From Larkinella soli (GTDB lineage Bacteria > Bacteroidota > Bacteroidia > Cytophagales > Spirosomataceae), in NCBI RefSeq assembly GCF_003703975.1, contig NZ_QTJY01000003.1, positions 62,001-126,000 of the forward strand: a DNA stretch of 64,000 nucleotides, read 5' to 3'. This document shows, in pieces, positions 49,973-58,409 of this stretch. The translations under genes were made by a program, and so were the position numbers. The notes beneath the pieces are model-generated. The model saw nothing but the letters and a program-made list of their open reading frames with translations, did no database searches and was not told where the DNA came from. Numbering within the stretch: the stretch's first letter is position 1; each line of letters opens with the position of its first letter.

Positions 49973-52323
49973 CGTACTTTCATGCCAACTAAAACCTTAG
50001 TAACAGATTCGACCAGTTGATCCCGACCGGCATCCCGGACACGCAGAATCAGGCGCTCCGGGTCAAGTCGAGGCAGCGGCTTGTTGCCCTGTCCGTCATC
50101 ACCTTCTACTTCCAGTTTGACCAACCCGGTTGCCATCTCTTTCAGCAGCAGCTGCACCTTCCAGCTGGCGTCGTTGCCGTTGATGGTGCCGGTGTTGGGT
50201 GAAATGGTGCTGCCGTCGCCCGTATCAAGGATGGGCACCCGATTGCCGCTGCTATCCTCCCATTCGCTGGTGTAGACCATCGAGCCGACCTCGGCCGGAA
50301 TCTCGACGGCCCGCACTTTGGCGATGCGGTAGCGGTCGGTGTATTCCAGCGTCAGAATCAGCATCCGCAGGCCGCCCAGCTCGGGGAACAGCAGCACGTC
50401 GTAGGCCCTGAGGTCGGTCTGGCAGAACAGCTCGCCGTCGTAGCATTGCCGGGGCTTGCCCAAAAGCCGCAGCCGGTCGCGGGCCAGAATCTTGACCAGC
50501 GGGGCGGGGTTGTCGAACGGGTCGGGATCGGACACCCAGCCCGACGTGCCGGTTTGTCCGTCGATGCGGAGCAGCGAGGCGTAGTTCAGCCGGTAGGCCG
50601 TATGGTGCTGCGGGACGCCCGAGAGCGGCACGGTGATGTAGTCGAAGCGGGCGCCCTGCTGGTCGCCCAGCGGCACGATCACCTCGTCGGTCTTCCGGCG
50701 CGGGCCTTCGATGCCCTCCAGTTCGGCGGACCACTTCTCGCTGCGCATCGCCTCGCGGGACTTGTCGACGCGGCTGAGCGAGAAGTTCTTCAGTTCAATG
50801 GCCGGGGTGGGGCTACCCGTCTGCCCCTGCAAATTAATCGGCCGGTAGGCGTAGATGATCAGCTGGTACTGTTGCCCCGCCGGGACGGGCTGCATGGTCA
50901 CCGAGAAGCGTTTGCCCTTCGTGGGCCGCGCTTTGGTGATGCCCACGCCCGCCTGGTATTCGTTGGTGTCGAAGAAGTACAGGGACTTGCCCCGGTCGTT
51001 GTTGTCTTTCCAGCTGCCGTCCGGCTGGAGGATGTAGGTGGTCGGCCCTTCGGGGTTGTAGGCGACGATGCGCAGTTTCAGCCCCCGGCTGTTGATGTTG
51101 ATGTATTCGCCCGAAAGCGTCCATTCGTCGGTGCCGCTGTAGCCGTCGGTGATGGTGACCACCGGCAGCTGGACGGCCTGCGGGTCGCTTTTCTGCGCTC
51201 CCGCGTCCGAAGTGCCTTCGATTCTCAGGCGATAGGGGTCTTCCACCGTACCCGCGCCCACGCGCGAGGCGACGATACCCCCGAGTTTGGTGTAACCCAC
51301 GGGAAAGCCCGAGGCCATGTTCTCGTAGCCGGTGTTGGACAGAAAGTTCTTTTCCCGGCCGTATTCGAGGTTGACGACGACCTTATGGTACTGCGGCTCG
51401 ATGGAGAGCATCGCCCCGGTGATGGGCTTCAGATCATAGCTGCGGTAGACGGGCTTGCCGACCTCTTCGACGATCAGCTCGGGCGTCACCCAGTCGGCCG
51501 GGTCGGTGTAGTAGACCCACTCGATGGCCGGGTTGCCCGCGTCGGTATCGGCGTAGAGGCCCACCCGGTAGATGCGGAAGGCGCCGTTCTCCTGCACGAT
51601 GCGGGCGCCGAAGGATAGGAGTATCCCCCGCAGCACGTCGTAGCACGACTGCCAGACGCCGTTCGCATCCTGAAACCGCAGGTCGTTGTGCTTGGTGGTA
51701 AAGAGCGTATTGAACGGCTCGGTGGGGTAATCCCCGCTCACCAGCTGGTTCTGCTCGGCCAGTTTGAGCGAGAAGGCGAACGGGTATTCGTAGTCGAGCC
51801 GGGAGAGGCATTCGATGACCGTGGAGATGGACGGCCACACCCGCGAAGCGCCGGGATAGTCGATGTTTTTGAGCGTCTGAAGCCCGCATTTGGCCGTAAA
51901 CGACACGGGATAGGGTGCGGAAGCATACGGCTCAGAGGCATCGAAGGGGGTAATCCAGCCGCTGAAGAGATTCACCCAGTTGTCCGCCGTCTCCTCGGCT
52001 TCGACGGTGACGAAGAACGTGCGGTCGTCGTCGGTGTAGAGGTCTTTCAGGGCGAAGGTGTCGCGGGTGACCAGCCGAATGGTGGCCTTCTTGCCCAGGA
52101 TCGGCTCGAAAGGGTCGGTGTTGCTGCCTTCCGTCTCGATGCGGTAGGGGTCACCGCCCCCGGTGATATAGTCCTCGTCGCGCTCCAGCTCGTCGGGGTT
52201 GCCCTCGTAGCCCTTCAGGTAGATGTGAATGCGCTTGCGGCGGCCCAGGTCGGTCGTGCCGGGCAGCGAACGCTCCCGGTAGCGGGTCCAGAATCGTAGG
52301 TTGTATCCGGCCGGCGTGGGCAT
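49969..52323 (-). CDS. Tail tip/baseplate (Tal-like) protein
   Basis: The 784-residue protein starts with a mixed beta region (GYNLRFWTRYRERSLPGTTDL, LGKKATIRLVTRDTFALKDLY) that could match the ring-forming domain of siphophage tail-tip proteins. A middle part (WVNLFSGWITPFDASEPYAS) resembles distal tail hub domains, and the C-terminal part is beta-rich. It has no cysteine-rich or enzyme motif. Its place after the tape measure (with accessory genes between) fits Dit/Tal function. I did not find a definite family motif. Confidence 0.7.
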   Translation of the reverse strand: MPTPAGYNLRFWTRYRERSLPGTTDLGRRKRIHIYLKGYEGNPDELERDEDYITGGGDPYRIETEGSNTDPFEPILGKKATIRLVTRDTFALKDLYTDDDRTFFVTVEAEETADNWVNLFSGWITPFDASEPYASAPYPVSFTAKCGLQTLKNIDYPGASRVWPSISTVIECLSRLDYEYPFAFSLKLAEQNQLVSGDYPTEPFNTLFTTKHNDLRFQDANGVWQSCYDVLRGILLSFGARIVQENGAFRIYRVGLYADTDAGNPAIEWVYYTDPADWVTPELIVEEVGKPVYRSYDLKPITGAMLSIEPQYHKVVVNLEYGREKNFLSNTGYENMASGFPVGYTKLGGIVASRVGAGTVEDPYRLRIEGTSDAGAQKSDPQAVQLPVVTITDGYSGTDEWTLSGEYININSRGLKLRIVAYNPEGPTTYILQPDGSWKDNNDRGKSLYFFDTNEYQAGVGITKARPTKGKRFSVTMQPVPAGQQYQLIIYAYRPINLQGQTGSPTPAIELKNFSLSRVDKSREAMRSEKWSAELEGIEGPRRKTDEVIVPLGDQQGARFDYITVPLSGVPQHHTAYRLNYASLLRIDGQTGTSGWVSDPDPFDNPAPLVKILARDRLRLLGKPRQCYDGELFCQTDLRAYDVLLFPELGGLRMLILTLEYTDRYRIAKVRAVEIPAEVGSMVYTSEWEDSSGNRVPILDTGDGSTISPNTGTINGNDASWKVQLLLKEMATGLVKLEVEGDDGQGNKPLPRLDPERLILRVRDAGRDQLVESVTKVLVGMKVR

Positions 52324-52407
52324 GGTCTTGGGGCTTTCCCAAAGTTACCCCGGCCCCGAGGGGCAATCGTGCCGTTTACTACAATGTCAGCCCCCCCCTA
52401 ACCGAGT

Positions 52408-52435
52408 GAAAGCCCGACCGTTGGGCCGGGCTTTC
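52408..52435. terminator. Terminator-like hairpin
   Basis: A perfect 9-bp stem (GAAAGCCCG / CGGGCTTTC) with a 10-nt loop. The T tracts on both sides are short, so termination strength is uncertain. It lies between hicB and the tail-tip gene. Confidence 0.6.
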
Positions 52436-52522
52436 TGTCAGCTTTGCAACCTTTTGCTGGGGGTGGTGCGGCCTGCCTGGAGACGGCAACCAACCGTTTA
52501 GAAGATACGAAAAATTGCCCTT

Positions 52523-52906
52523 TCAGGCAAGGGAAACGTTGACCAGTTTCTGGCCCAGCTGCCGAACGGCGTCTTCGATCTTTTTGACCTGCTCGGCCGA
52601 CGGGTGCTTGCTGCCCGCGACGTAGTGCCGCAGCAGGCTCGGGTTCATGCCGGCCGCTTCGGCAATCCGGCTGATGTTGAGAAACGGATGCGATTCAAAG
52701 AAGGCCGTCAGGTCATAGCGGACGTCCCATTCGAGGGGATCACCCACCTCATTGAACTCTTTCAACAGAACCGTCATCTGCACCTTGAGGGTTTCCAGAT
52801 CATCCGCATAGTCAACCAGCAGGTTGTCATCGTAGTTGACGCGCCCCCACAACTTGCCGTCCTCGGCCTTTTCCACGACCAGGACGATGTTTTTGTGTTT
52901 TGCCAT
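52523..52906 (-). CDS. hicB: HicB-family antitoxin with C-terminal helix-turn-helix
   Basis: The 127-residue protein has an N-terminal HicB domain (IVLVVEKAEDGKLWGRVNYDDNLLV) and a C-terminal Cro/C1-type HTH (ISRIAEAAGMNPSLLRHYVAGSK). It should neutralise HicA and repress their promoter. It lies 29 bp downstream of the hicA gene and both run with the late operon. Its presence inside the tail region of a prophage fits a moron that stabilises the prophage. Confidence 0.93.
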   Translation of the reverse strand: MAKHKNIVLVVEKAEDGKLWGRVNYDDNLLVDYADDLETLKVQMTVLLKEFNEVGDPLEWDVRYDLTAFFESHPFLNISRIAEAAGMNPSLLRHYVAGSKHPSAEQVKKIEDAVRQLGQKLVNVSLA

Positions 52907-52935
52907 GATTTACAAGTTATAAACAGGCAGACAGG

Positions 52936-53118
52936 TCATTGAAGACCTGCCTGCTTAAGAATCGATTTGATGGTTCCCCGGGGTAAGTCACCCGAATGCA
53001 TCGGAACCGTCACTTTTCCACGTTTAACGGGATGAACGAGTTGAAGGTGGCTACCCTTCTGGTCTTTCTTGACCCATCCGTCGTCGTGGAGGATTTTGAG
53101 GATTTGCTTAGCCGTCAT
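52936..53118 (-). CDS. hicA: HicA-family mRNA interferase toxin
   Basis: The 60-residue protein is a HicA double-stranded-RNA-binding-like fold with the catalytic His24 in QKGSHLQLVHP and MHSGDLPRGTIKSILKQAGL at the C-terminus. It cleaves mRNA when free. It is upstream of hicB, in the hicA-hicB order. The preceding 190 bp contain a promoter region shared with the divergent DUF4468 gene. Confidence 0.93.
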   Translation of the reverse strand: MTAKQILKILHDDGWVKKDQKGSHLQLVHPVKRGKVTVPMHSGDLPRGTIKSILKQAGLQ

Positions 53119-53215
53119 GTGTGCGATTGTTTGACTCTATAAAGGTCGCATATTTGCGCCACATATCCAAATAATTGAGTCACTTTTTTGTGACTTTTTT
53201 TCATCACCCCCCGCA

Positions 53216-53245
53216 GCAGTTCACCCACCCCCCGCAGCCGTTCAC
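53216..53245 (+). promoter_or_regulatory. Candidate LytTR-binding direct repeat in the prophage
   Basis: GCAGTTCAC (53216-53224) and GCCGTTCAC (53237-53245) have a 21-bp period and the GTTCAC core also seen in the host site at 10256. It ends 11 bp upstream of the -35 hexamer, a position typical of an activator. Confidence 0.6.
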
Positions 53246-53256
53246 GAAGCACAGTA

Positions 53257-53286
53257 TTGACATTCTGGCATACAATGTGCTACTAT
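53257..53286 (+). promoter_or_regulatory. Promoter of the DUF4468 moron
   Basis: TTGACA (53257-53262), an 18-bp spacer and TACTAT (53281-53286), close to a sigma-70 consensus. The same bases also give TACTATTG, five of six matches to TAnnTTTG. The start codon is 24 bp downstream, at 53311. Confidence 0.65.
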
Positions 53287-53310
53287 TGCCTATCAAAACG
53301 TTGAAAGGCA

Positions 53311-53883
53311 ATGAGAACGAGTGTGGTGCTGGTGTTGATGCTCTGGTCGCTGGCGGCCGTAGGGCAAAAGCGGTATATGAAGCCGGAGGAACTGAATATG
53401 CCCCTGAACCCGGAAACGGGGCTGTGGACGTATACGGAAGTAGTAGAGGTGCCGGGCGTATCGGCTACCGACCTGTACAACAAGGCGAAGGCTTTCTTCT
53501 TCAATCAGTTCAACAATGCTGATGCGGTCATCCAGGTAGATGACCCGGGCAAGCTGCTGGCGGCTAAAGGCATTGTAAGCATCAGTTTTGGTCCGTCAAC
53601 GGGCTTCCAGGGGTCCGGGCGCTACTGGATTCCGATAGAGATTCAATTCAAGGACGGACGATACCGTTACGAAGTGAAAAACATTGCCATCTCAATTCCT
53701 GGCAACCCATTAGACCGAACCTCCATTGAACAGATGCGGACGATGTACATGGAAAAGGTCAAACTCAGTGAGAAACAGATCGAGCAGGCCAAACAGGGCA
53801 TTGTGGTGATGGACGAAGGCTTCAAAGGCTTTTTAGCCACCTTTAAAAAGGCGATGCAGGCCCCGAAGAAAGACGACTGGTAA
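53311..53883 (+). CDS. Secreted DUF4468-like protein, moron
   Basis: The 190-residue protein has a signal peptide (VLVLMLWSLAAVGQ) and the DUF4468 pattern YTEVVEVPGVSATDLYNKAKAFFFNQF, with VDDPGKLLAAKGI and RYRYEVKNIAI, a TBP-like fold with an exported role. Function is unknown. The C-terminal helical tail ends KAMQAPKKDDW. It is the only plus-strand gene between hicA and the LytTR gene, and its stop codon directly abuts the stop codon of the LytTR gene. Confidence 0.9.
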   Translation: MRTSVVLVLMLWSLAAVGQKRYMKPEELNMPLNPETGLWTYTEVVEVPGVSATDLYNKAKAFFFNQFNNADAVIQVDDPGKLLAAKGIVSISFGPSTGFQGSGRYWIPIEIQFKDGRYRYEVKNIAISIPGNPLDRTSIEQMRTMYMEKVKLSEKQIEQAKQGIVVMDEGFKGFLATFKKAMQAPKKDDW

Positions 53884-54237
53884 TCAGCTTTTGTACGCCC
53901 GGAAGTACTTGAAGGGGAAGTCGGCCACCCGGCGACGGGCCACCTCAAAGTGTAGTCCGCCCTTTAGTTTTACATACCCGTTTTGAGCCGCTATTCCGCC
54001 CCGGTGAGCGTACTTCCGCACGTAGAGGGGATTGATTAGGTAGGTCTTGGAAGTGCGCCAGAAATGCGGCAAAAGCGCGTTGTATCGCTTGAGCGTGTAG
54101 CTGCTCAATACCTCGCGGTTATCGGTGAGAAAGAAGCGGGTGTATTTACCTTCGGCCCGAAGGTAGAGAATCTGCCGGTGCGTCAGGGTCACCGGAGCGT
54201 GGCCGTAGCTGCGGATGGTGATGACCGGCTCAGCCAC
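53884..54237 (-). CDS. Stand-alone LytTR DNA-binding regulator in the tail operon
   Basis: The product is a 117-residue LytTR domain without a receiver. It has VITIRSYGHAPVTLTHRQILYLRAEG and HFWRTSKTYLINPLYV, the signature of LytTR proteins. I chose a GTG at 54237: it overlaps the tape-measure stop (GTGGCTGA). The upstream ATG at 54291 would lie deep inside that gene. It is a likely regulator of the DUF4468/hicA promoter region, where a LytTR-type repeat is present. Confidence 0.85.
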   Translation of the reverse strand: MAEPVITIRSYGHAPVTLTHRQILYLRAEGKYTRFFLTDNREVLSSYTLKRYNALLPHFWRTSKTYLINPLYVRKYAHRGGIAAQNGYVKLKGGLHFEVARRRVADFPFKYFRAYKS

Positions 54238-56365
54238 CCTGCTCCCGGTTTCGCATTTGAAGAACCGCTTCCAGGTCCTGACCCCGGGCAATAAACCGCA
54301 CCGTATCGGGAATGGCGTTCAGGCCACCCCCACCCCCTCCGTACTTATCCAGAAGGGTGTTGACCTGGTCGCCCCGCAGGACATATTCGGGGTTGATGCG
54401 GGCGTCGTAGTTGTCACCGATCATCGCCAGCGTCGGGCCGGTGGCCGCCCCGCCGGTGGCAAGCTGGGGGATCATGTTGCCCATTCCTCGCACCAGCCCG
54501 GATGCCAGTTTAAGCCCCGCCCCCGCTTTCAGGTTGCCTTTCCCTTTGGCGACCAGAAAGGGGTCTAAGGAGACCGCCCCTGCCGCGATCATCGCCAGAC
54601 CGGCAATAATCTTCGACTGCGCCACTTTGTTGAGATAGTCGGCCAGCAGGCCCACCCCCATACTCAGAATCTGTTTCAACGCGCTCTGCGTGCCGGTAAA
54701 CAGGCTCACGGCAATCTGCCCGAACCCTTCGGCGGCACTCATGGCGGTTTCAATCCCGGCATAGCGAATGTCCTCGGCCATATTCATCAGGATATTGGCG
54801 AAGGCGTCTTTTTGCTTCTCAGCCTCTTTATTCAGCCCCTCGAAAAACTTCTTCATGCCCGGCAGGGCGGGGTTGGTTTCAAACCACTTGCCCAGCCCTT
54901 CGATCTGGTGCTGGAAGGCCTGCACAAACGGCAGGTCGGTTTTGTCGGCGATGCCCATGCGGTCCTGCAAAAAGCCCTGCTTCATGCGCAGCTCCACCGG
55001 CACCTCGACGCCCGGATTCTTGGCCTTGAAGTCGGCAATCTGCTTTTCGACAATATCCAGCTGCTTCTTAAAGACGTCGGAGATGGTATAGGCTTCCCGG
55101 AAATGTTCTTTGGTGGTCTTGGTCGTACCCCCACCCCCGGACGGTTTGATGACGGGCGCATTGCCCGCGCCCCGCTCCTGCCGCCGTAGTTCGGCGTTGG
55201 CGCGGGAGTAGTCTTTCAACAGTTGTTGCAGCGACGTCAGTTCGGCCTCTACCTCTTCTTTGGTGCGACTGAACGGCCCGCGCTTCAAACGGGCGATGGC
55301 CGACCAGTCGGTCACCTCCAGTTCGGTCTTTACGTCCTCAATGGCCTGCTGCACCCCCTCAAACTCCTTGATGCGTTCGGGCAGTCCCTTGATTTTAAAG
55401 TCCTGAACCCGGCCGGCGTTGGCCCCGAACAACTCCAGCTTGGTCGCCGCCAGCCGGGGATTCAGCAGATCGCGCAGCGCCAGAAAATCCTTGCCTCCAA
55501 CCAGGGCGCGGAGGCCCTGCGCGAAGGAAGCGATGCCCTTGCCGAGTTTGGCGAAAAAGGTGTCGATGCCCGCCGTCTGGCTGAACTCTGAGACAAGTAG
55601 TTTAATCTGATCGGTGGCCCGCTGCCACTGCCCTGCCATCGTATTGACGTTTGCCTGGGCGTTGGCCCCGTAGACCCGCTCTAACTGTTCAGCGAACTTA
55701 GGCAGTACATCACTGGCGGCTACCTGCCCCTGTTCCAGCATCTTTCCGAGTTGCTGTTCCGACACCCCTGCCGCTTTTGCAAACAGCCCGAAGGCTCCGG
55801 GGATGCGTTCACCCAATTGACCCCGAAGTTCTTCCGCCGAGACCGTGCCTTTCGACATCATCTGCGAGAGGGCCAGCAGGGCGCCTTCGGTCTGGTCGCT
55901 GGAAAGTTGCAGGGCGGCCGAGGCTTTGGAGACGGCCAGGAATATTTTCTCGGTGGCTTCACCTTGCAGGGCCGTGCCGTTGGAGGCGGCTTTCAGCCCT
56001 TTGTAGGCATTGGAAAGGGATTCAATGGAAAGCCCGTACTGGTCGGCGGTCGCCTTCAGGAAGTTTTGCGTGCGGGCGTAATCCTGCGCCGAAGAGGAAA
56101 CGGCTTTCAGGGACGTGTCCATCCGCTGAAAGTCCGACACGATCTGTAAGCCCTGTTTGGCCGCTGCGATGGCGGCACTCATGGACAGCAGCCCCCCGAC
56201 AAAATTGTTGAGACTGCCCATCGGCAGTTTGAAGCCCCGGTCCATCTGCTGGCCGACCGACTGTGCCGACTGGCCGAGCCTGCGGATGCGGCCTTCAGCG
56301 CGGTTGGCCCCCCGTTCCAGATCGGAGGGGTCCAGCGTAATCTCAACGGTTAACCGGCGTTCCAT
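54230..56365 (-). CDS. Tape measure protein
   Basis: The 711-residue protein has the pattern of a siphophage tape measure: an N-terminal part with ERGANRAEGRIRRLGQSAQSVG, a TMP-type block TSLKAVSSSAQDYARTQNFLKATADQYGLSIESL, then LGQRIPGAF-like and helical regions (LKQSLSMGVGLLADYLNK type), and hydrophobic stretches near 600-640 (IIAGLAMIAAGAVSL). It fixes the tail length and helps DNA ejection. It overlaps the gpT extension by 23 bp upstream and the LytTR gene by 8 bp downstream. Confidence 0.9.
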   Translation of the reverse strand: MERRLTVEITLDPSDLERGANRAEGRIRRLGQSAQSVGQQMDRGFKLPMGSLNNFVGGLLSMSAAIAAAKQGLQIVSDFQRMDTSLKAVSSSAQDYARTQNFLKATADQYGLSIESLSNAYKGLKAASNGTALQGEATEKIFLAVSKASAALQLSSDQTEGALLALSQMMSKGTVSAEELRGQLGERIPGAFGLFAKAAGVSEQQLGKMLEQGQVAASDVLPKFAEQLERVYGANAQANVNTMAGQWQRATDQIKLLVSEFSQTAGIDTFFAKLGKGIASFAQGLRALVGGKDFLALRDLLNPRLAATKLELFGANAGRVQDFKIKGLPERIKEFEGVQQAIEDVKTELEVTDWSAIARLKRGPFSRTKEEVEAELTSLQQLLKDYSRANAELRRQERGAGNAPVIKPSGGGGTTKTTKEHFREAYTISDVFKKQLDIVEKQIADFKAKNPGVEVPVELRMKQGFLQDRMGIADKTDLPFVQAFQHQIEGLGKWFETNPALPGMKKFFEGLNKEAEKQKDAFANILMNMAEDIRYAGIETAMSAAEGFGQIAVSLFTGTQSALKQILSMGVGLLADYLNKVAQSKIIAGLAMIAAGAVSLDPFLVAKGKGNLKAGAGLKLASGLVRGMGNMIPQLATGGAATGPTLAMIGDNYDARINPEYVLRGDQVNTLLDKYGGGGGGLNAIPDTVRFIARGQDLEAVLQMRNREQGG

Positions 56366-56714
56366 TCTTTTCTTTGTTGAGGTGTTTCAGGCTGGCGTAG
56401 AGTAGCTTGAGAATCTGCCCGCCTTCGAGTCCCTGCGTGTCGGGGCGGTCCGAGGGCAGCGGCCACAGTTTGTGCGGTTCGATGGGTTTTTTAGCGTACT
56501 GGTTGCGGATCAGCGTAGCCGTTACCCGCTCCCGTCGAATAGCCTCTTCCTGCAATCGGCGCTGCTTCTGCCAGTAGCCCTCGGCCAGCACCCGGAACTG
56601 GCCGAAAGACATCTCGAACCAGAACTCGCGGAACGTGCGGCCGATCTCGCCCGTAGCGATGGATTCTAACTCTCGCCAGGTGACGGGCTTGTCCCGTCCT
56701 GCGCCTTTTTTTTT
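56343..56714 (-). CDS. gpT extension made by -1 frameshifting from gpG
   Basis: This frame has no convincing start of its own: upstream of the A run its reading is gpG in the wrong frame. From the run it encodes about 121 residues (GAGRDKPVTWRELESIATGEIG to KHLNKEKNGTPVNR), fused to gpG by a -1 slip. This is the classic gpG/gpGT pair of lambda-like and HK97-like phages, in which the T domain binds tail tube and the fusion binds tape measure. It overlaps the tape measure gene by 23 bp. Confidence 0.8.
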   Translation of the reverse strand, partial: KKKGAGRDKPVTWRELESIATGEIGRTFREFWFEMSFGQFRVLAEGYWQKQRRLQEEAIRRERVTATLIRNQYAKKPIEPHKLWPLPSDRPDTQGLEGGQILKLLYASLKHLNKEKNGTPVNR

Positions 56715-57106
56715 GCTTCCTCCAGCGCGGCATTGGCCTCGGCGACGCGGTCGTTCAGCCCTGCAAACCACTCATCCACCTTGTCGGGGTGGATGTTGAG
56801 GATGGAAGCGCAGAAGGCGTCACGAATCGCCTTTCCCTGCCCTTCCTTGTCGGCCGCGTCAATCCATTCGCAGGCTTCAAACTCGGTGAGCCTGACGTTG
56901 GAATCCATCGCCATTGCCGCATGTTCAGCACCCGCCTGCATCATTGCGACCATTGCGCGGTGCAGGTTACGCCCCGAAAACTGGGTCAGCATGTCCAGTT
57001 CGTCGGCGCTGCACTCCATGAGGTCGCAGAACCGTTTGGCCGCGTAGGTACCAAAGGTGAGGTGGAGGGTCTTTTCGCCGTCGGTGATCCGGGCCGTCAG
57101 TCGCAT
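56666..57106 (-). CDS. gpG-like tail assembly chaperone with -1 frameshift site
   Basis: The 146-residue protein starts MRLTARITDGEKTLHLTFGTYAAKRFCD. It is helical, sits between tail tube and tape measure, and is followed in the -1 frame by a second open frame, which together define a gpG tail assembly chaperone. Near codons 131-134 lies a run of nine A, read in frame as GCA AAA AAA AAG, containing A-AAA-AAG, the dnaX-type slip heptamer. Most ribosomes would stop at 56666; the rest make the gpGT fusion. Confidence 0.85.
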   Translation of the reverse strand: MRLTARITDGEKTLHLTFGTYAAKRFCDLMECSADELDMLTQFSGRNLHRAMVAMMQAGAEHAAMAMDSNVRLTEFEACEWIDAADKEGQGKAIRDAFCASILNIHPDKVDEWFAGLNDRVAEANAALEEAKKKAQDGTSPSPGES

Positions 57107-57110
57107 AGGC

Positions 57111-57548
57111 TTAGTCGATGGTGATAGATACCGCGCCCGTCACATGGATGGTCAGCGAAACGTCGGCAGCCGCCTGATTGTCGAGCGTCAGATCGTGCGA
57201 TTCCACCCAGCCCTCGAAGTCCAGCTTCACCTCGTCACCACCAACGGTGCCTTTCAGCCGCCAACGGGTTACTGCTCCCGAATCGAACAACGCGAAGGTG
57301 TCTTCAATGCCCATCTTGCCGGTGGCTGGGGCTGTGTCGATGCGGGCGGTCAGGTCGAGCGTACCGGATTTTAAGCCAGGAATACTTTCTTCCCAATCAT
57401 TGCCGTCTTTATTGGTAATGTCTATCGCGGCGCGAGACAGCGAAAACGAGGTGGTCACCTGCATTGAGATCAGCGTCTCGGTATCGGGTGACCCCGTAGT
57501 GACTTTGTAGAGTTTGAGCTGGCCGCCCTCAAATGCAGTTGTTGCCAT
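57111..57548 (-). CDS. Tail tube protein
   Basis: The 145-residue protein has the tail tube pattern: MQVTTSFSLSRAAIDITNKDGNDWEESIPGLKSGTLDLTA, then WRLKGTVGGDEVKLDFEGWVES and a final beta strand. It resembles the phage tail 2-type family of siphophage tubes. It is 16 bp after the tail-terminator gene and 4 bp before gpG, the usual order. It forms the hexameric rings of the tail. Confidence 0.85.
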   Translation of the reverse strand: MATTAFEGGQLKLYKVTTGSPDTETLISMQVTTSFSLSRAAIDITNKDGNDWEESIPGLKSGTLDLTARIDTAPATGKMGIEDTFALFDSGAVTRWRLKGTVGGDEVKLDFEGWVESHDLTLDNQAAADVSLTIHVTGAVSITID

Positions 57549-57564
57549 TGCTTTTTAGGTTGTT

Positions 57565-58002
57565 TTAAGTCGTTTCGTGAATCAGATGTCTCAGGGTCGC
57601 AATGCGCTGGTACAAAATCACCCCGCCCGACGCGGCGGACAGGGGGAAGGTCGTCACCAGCGACACGCCGTAAATGTTCAGTCCGGGCTGTTGCGGCAGT
57701 CCATGCTCGCCCGGCGCGGGCAGGATGCGGTCTAACGCTGCGTTCAGCACGTCCTCCGAGCGTTTGAAGCCGATCTGGTTGCCCGCCCCGGTGGTCACCG
57801 CCGACAGGTTCAGTTCGACCTCCTGGCCGAAGGTGGTCTTGGTGTTATCGCCCGTGGCCGTCACCGAAGTGATGACCAGTTTGGGGTCGGCGGCCGTATC
57901 CGGCGCCTGGGTATCGTAGACCTTCACGGCCGTGCCGTTCACCGTCAGGCCCGAAAGGCACTGAACGTAGGCGGTACGGAGGGCGGTGGCCGTGTCGATC
58001 AT
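57565..58002 (-). CDS. Putative tail terminator protein
   Basis: The 145-residue protein has VKVYDTQAPDTAADPKLVITSVTATGDNTK and EVELNLSAVTTGAGNQIG, a pattern seen in DUF3168/gpU-like tail completion proteins. It is located between the HK97-gp10-like gene (4-bp overlap) and the tail tube, as expected. It would cap the growing tail. The call rests on position and overall pattern. Confidence 0.7.
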   Translation of the reverse strand: MIDTATALRTAYVQCLSGLTVNGTAVKVYDTQAPDTAADPKLVITSVTATGDNTKTTFGQEVELNLSAVTTGAGNQIGFKRSEDVLNAALDRILPAPGEHGLPQQPGLNIYGVSLVTTFPLSAASGGVILYQRIATLRHLIHETT

Positions 58003-58409
58003 AGTCTTCTTAGGTACTGCATCAGCCGCTCCATCAGGGCGCGGGTTTCGGCGCTGTAGGCCGGAATCAGAAAGGGCCGGGCCGGAAGGTTGACGCTTCG
58101 GATGCCCCGGCCCCGAAAGGCGGCGGCCAGATCACCCCAGCCGTCGGGTACATCCACCCGTCCACCCGTGCCGAACTCGATGTAAGGTGCGTAGGGTGCG
58201 TTGGCGGTCACTTTCGCCCCCTTGCCTCCGCTGGTGGCCTCGTAGGTGATGCTCTGCCGCAGCTTGCCCGTATCGACGGGGGCATTGGCTTTGGCTCTCG
58301 CCTCGATCAGCCGCCCGGTGGCTTCCACTTCGGCCTCGGCGACCTCGGGTACCTGACGGGCGAGGCGGGCCAGATCACGTTCCAGTTCTTTCAGCCCCCG
58401 CACCTTCAT
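57999..58409 (-). CDS. HK97 gp10-like head-tail joining protein
   Basis: The 136-residue protein has the diagnostic HK97-gp10 pattern: NAPVDTGKLRQSITYEA, then ANAPYAPYIEFGTGGRVDVP and ARPFLIPAYSAETRALMERL. These proteins join the head and tail in siphophages. It overlaps both neighbours by 4 bp. Confidence 0.93.
   Translation of the reverse strand: MKVRGLKELERDLARLARQVPEVAEAEVEATGRLIEARAKANAPVDTGKLRQSITYEATSGGKGAKVTANAPYAPYIEFGTGGRVDVPDGWGDLAAAFRGRGIRSVNLPARPFLIPAYSAETRALMERLMQYLRRL

Larger units (their letters stand above)
53119..53310. promoter_or_regulatory. Divergent moron promoter region
   Basis: Between hicA and the DUF4468 gene lie a hairpin AGTCAC-N6-GTGACT with a T run (53178-53201), a near-perfect 20-bp tandem repeat (53205-53224 and 53226-53245; 19 of 20 bases identical) and a plus-strand promoter (53257-53286). 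No gene is seen in it. Confidence 0.55.
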
